From: JAGZEG01 sp963930185
Lineage (GTDB): Bacteria; Actinomycetota; Coriobacteriia; Coriobacteriales; UMGS124
Length of the DNA: 64,000 nt
Reading direction: 5' to 3'
NCBI GenBank assembly: GCA_963930185.1
Contig: CAWVLT010000016.1
Coordinates: 62,001-126,000, forward strand
The position numbers and the translations under genes are program-made. Position 1 is the first letter of the stretch; the number at the start of each line of letters is the position of its first letter. Below are positions 62,982-64,000 of this stretch, in pieces. The notes beneath the pieces were generated by a model. The model saw only the letters and a list, made by a program, of their open reading frames with translations, was not told the origin of the DNA and searched no databases.

Positions 62982-63533
62982 ATGGTCATGCCGCTTCCAC
63001 AGCCACATGCCTATACGGCAGACGATTACTGGGGACTCCCAGACGGCGAGCGCGCTGAACTCATTGATGGAACGCTCTACGGTATGACACCCCCAGGCAG
63101 AAGGCATCAGAGAATCTCGTCTGAGCTTAATCGCACGCTTGGAAATCACATCGCAGAACATGCAGGTAGCTGCCAGGTCTACGCCGCCCCATTCGCCGTC
63201 AATCTCAACGCGGATGACTCGACGTGGGTCGAGCCCGACTTGGTCGTCATCTGCGATCCCAGCAAGCTCTCCGACCGCGGCTGCGAGGGAGCCCCCGACC
63301 TCGTGATAGAGATCGTCTCGCCGAGCAGCCAGCGCATGGACTACATCATCAAGCCTGCCAAGTACGAACGCGCCGGAGTACGGGAATACTGGATCGTCGA
63401 CCCCGCGACGCGCCAGACCATGGTCTTCCGCTTCGACACCGACAACCCCACCCCTCGCACGTACCCGTTTGACGAGGCGGTCGAGGTGGGTATATGGGAC
63501 GGGCTTTCCATCACGATGAGTGAGTTCGAGTAG
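62982..63533 (+). CDS. Uma2-family (DUF820) PD-(D/E)XK nuclease-fold protein
   Basis: 183 residues from the ATG at 62982, with TAAGGGA upstream; the frame extends to 62748 but overlaps the previous gene. Uma2 features are YTADDYWGLPDGERAELIDG, then EPDLVVI and GAPDLVIEIVSPSS, whose Asp and Glu would bind metal, and KYERAGVREYWIVDP. The family has the restriction-endonuclease fold but proven activity is scarce. Confidence 0.87.
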   Translation: MVMPLPQPHAYTADDYWGLPDGERAELIDGTLYGMTPPGRRHQRISSELNRTLGNHIAEHAGSCQVYAAPFAVNLNADDSTWVEPDLVVICDPSKLSDRGCEGAPDLVIEIVSPSSQRMDYIIKPAKYERAGVREYWIVDPATRQTMVFRFDTDNPTPRTYPFDEAVEVGIWDGLSITMSEFE

Positions 63534-63579
63534 CTGCAAACAGGCAGACGAACAAACTCCCCACCGCAAAAAGCACTAG

Positions 63580-63637
63580 GGCAAATATCCGGACATTCTC
63601 ACTCGGATATTCGAGTAGAACTGACCGGATATTTGCC
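63580..63637. repeat. 58-bp inverted repeat, copy 1
   Basis: GGCAAATATCCGG (63580-63592) pairs with CCGGATATTTGCC (63625-63637). The left arm continues into ACATTCTC. It lies about 45 bp after the Uma2 stop and resembles the repeat at 63733. Confidence 0.7.
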
Positions 63638-63732
63638 TCGGTCAGCCTTACTCACCCGCGGGGCCGTCCCACCAGCCAAACAGCCAGCAAGCAGTCAGCT
63701 AGCAGGCGGCCTCTGCATACAAAAGGCGCCCA

Positions 63733-63791
63733 GTGCAACTATCTGGACATCTTTTCTTCGCCGAGAGCAAAAAGTGTCTGGATAGTTGCAC
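63733..63791. repeat. 59-bp inverted repeat, copy 2
   Basis: GTGCAACTATCTGGACA (63733-63749) pairs with TGTCTGGATAGTTGCAC (63775-63791) with two mismatches. Both this and copy 1 have the form GCAA-x-TATC-y-GGACAT on the left arm. They look like two members of one small palindromic family between genes. Confidence 0.7.
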
Positions 63792-63878
63792 CGAGCGCCA
63801 GTTCACCTCGAGAGCCGATCCGCCTCGGACGCCGATTCGCCTCGGGTGCCGCCTCGAAGCACGCCAGCTTACGCCAGC

Positions 63879-64000
63879 CTACGCCGCCTTGGGCAGTGCG
63901 GCGTCCCCCTCGAGCTCTCCGAGCGTGGCCTGCGGATCCTTGTAGCGCGCCACGTCCAGGGCACCGGCCTGCTTGGCCACAATGGTCGTGACCACAGCGT
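63879..64000 (-). CDS. C-terminus of a probable dicarboxylate/amino-acid:cation symporter (cut by window edge)
   Basis: The minus strand has an open frame from the window end to TAG at 63879-63881, about 39 codons. The segment AVVTTIVAKQAGALDVARY resembles the end of DAACS/SDF-family symporters (GDAVxTxIVAKxEGxLD). The last residues are acidic (GELEGDAALPKAA). Only the C-terminal tail is present, so the assignment rests on one short motif. Confidence 0.55.
   Translation of the reverse strand, partial: AVVTTIVAKQAGALDVARYKDPQATLGELEGDAALPKAA

Overview
The window is GC-rich, and its gene set points to a Coriobacteriia actinobacterium, most likely Eggerthellaceae (Eggerthella, Gordonibacter, Adlercreutzia or Slackia type). 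The evidence is nine Tat-exported FAD-dependent fumarate-reductase-like flavoproteins in 64 kb, several of them beside large membrane-bound LuxR-type regulators, plus an SLC11/NRAMP-related Mg transporter of the type described from Eggerthella lenta. The genus cannot be fixed from this sequence. I see no rRNA, tRNA or CRISPR array.

Layout. 1-11.5 kb: the start of a membrane LuxR regulator cut by the window edge and three flavoproteins (1129, 6670, 8485), each beside a LuxR or LysR regulator. An AlbA_2-ATPase regulator gene (3011) sits between two diverged direct repeats. 11.5-13 kb: a broken gene and a PIN-domain toxin/antitoxin pair. 13-15.6 kb: an unrecognised protein and a spermidine-synthase-like protein. 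15.7-19.6 kb: LysR regulator, SnoaL-like Tat protein and an FMN-binding flavoprotein. 19.7-36.4 kb: mostly core genes, namely a zinc-ribbon membrane protein, a MgtE-like/NRAMP-related pair, 5-formyl-THF cyclo-ligase, polysaccharide deacetylase, a PRC-barrel protein with a histone-H1-like tail, a YtxH protein, an RlpA-like secreted protein, CorC and hemolysin III, and YdbS/YdbT PH-domain proteins. 36.5-40.2 kb: small accessory modules, namely hicAB with a frameshifted hicA between short direct repeats, an SDR dehydrogenase, a transposon-end remnant and a DUF2442/DUF4160 pair. 40.3-58.4 kb: five more flavoproteins with two LuxR and one LysR regulator, interrupted by an AAA-ATPase/nuclease-fold protein, a YbaK deacylase and a DEDDh exonuclease. 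58.7-64 kb: MocR regulator, aldehyde dehydrogenase, secreted protein, Uma2-type protein and the C-terminus of a likely dicarboxylate/amino-acid symporter.

How it works together (inference). The repeated unit is one exported flavoprotein reductase plus one dedicated sensor/regulator, usually divergent. The region looks like a collection of inducible anaerobic respiratory reductases, each probably for a different organic electron acceptor. Two of them carry FMN-binding domains with ApbE-type flavinylation motifs. The small accessory loci sit in gaps between such units and carry signs of gain and decay: direct repeats, frameshifts and transposon ends.
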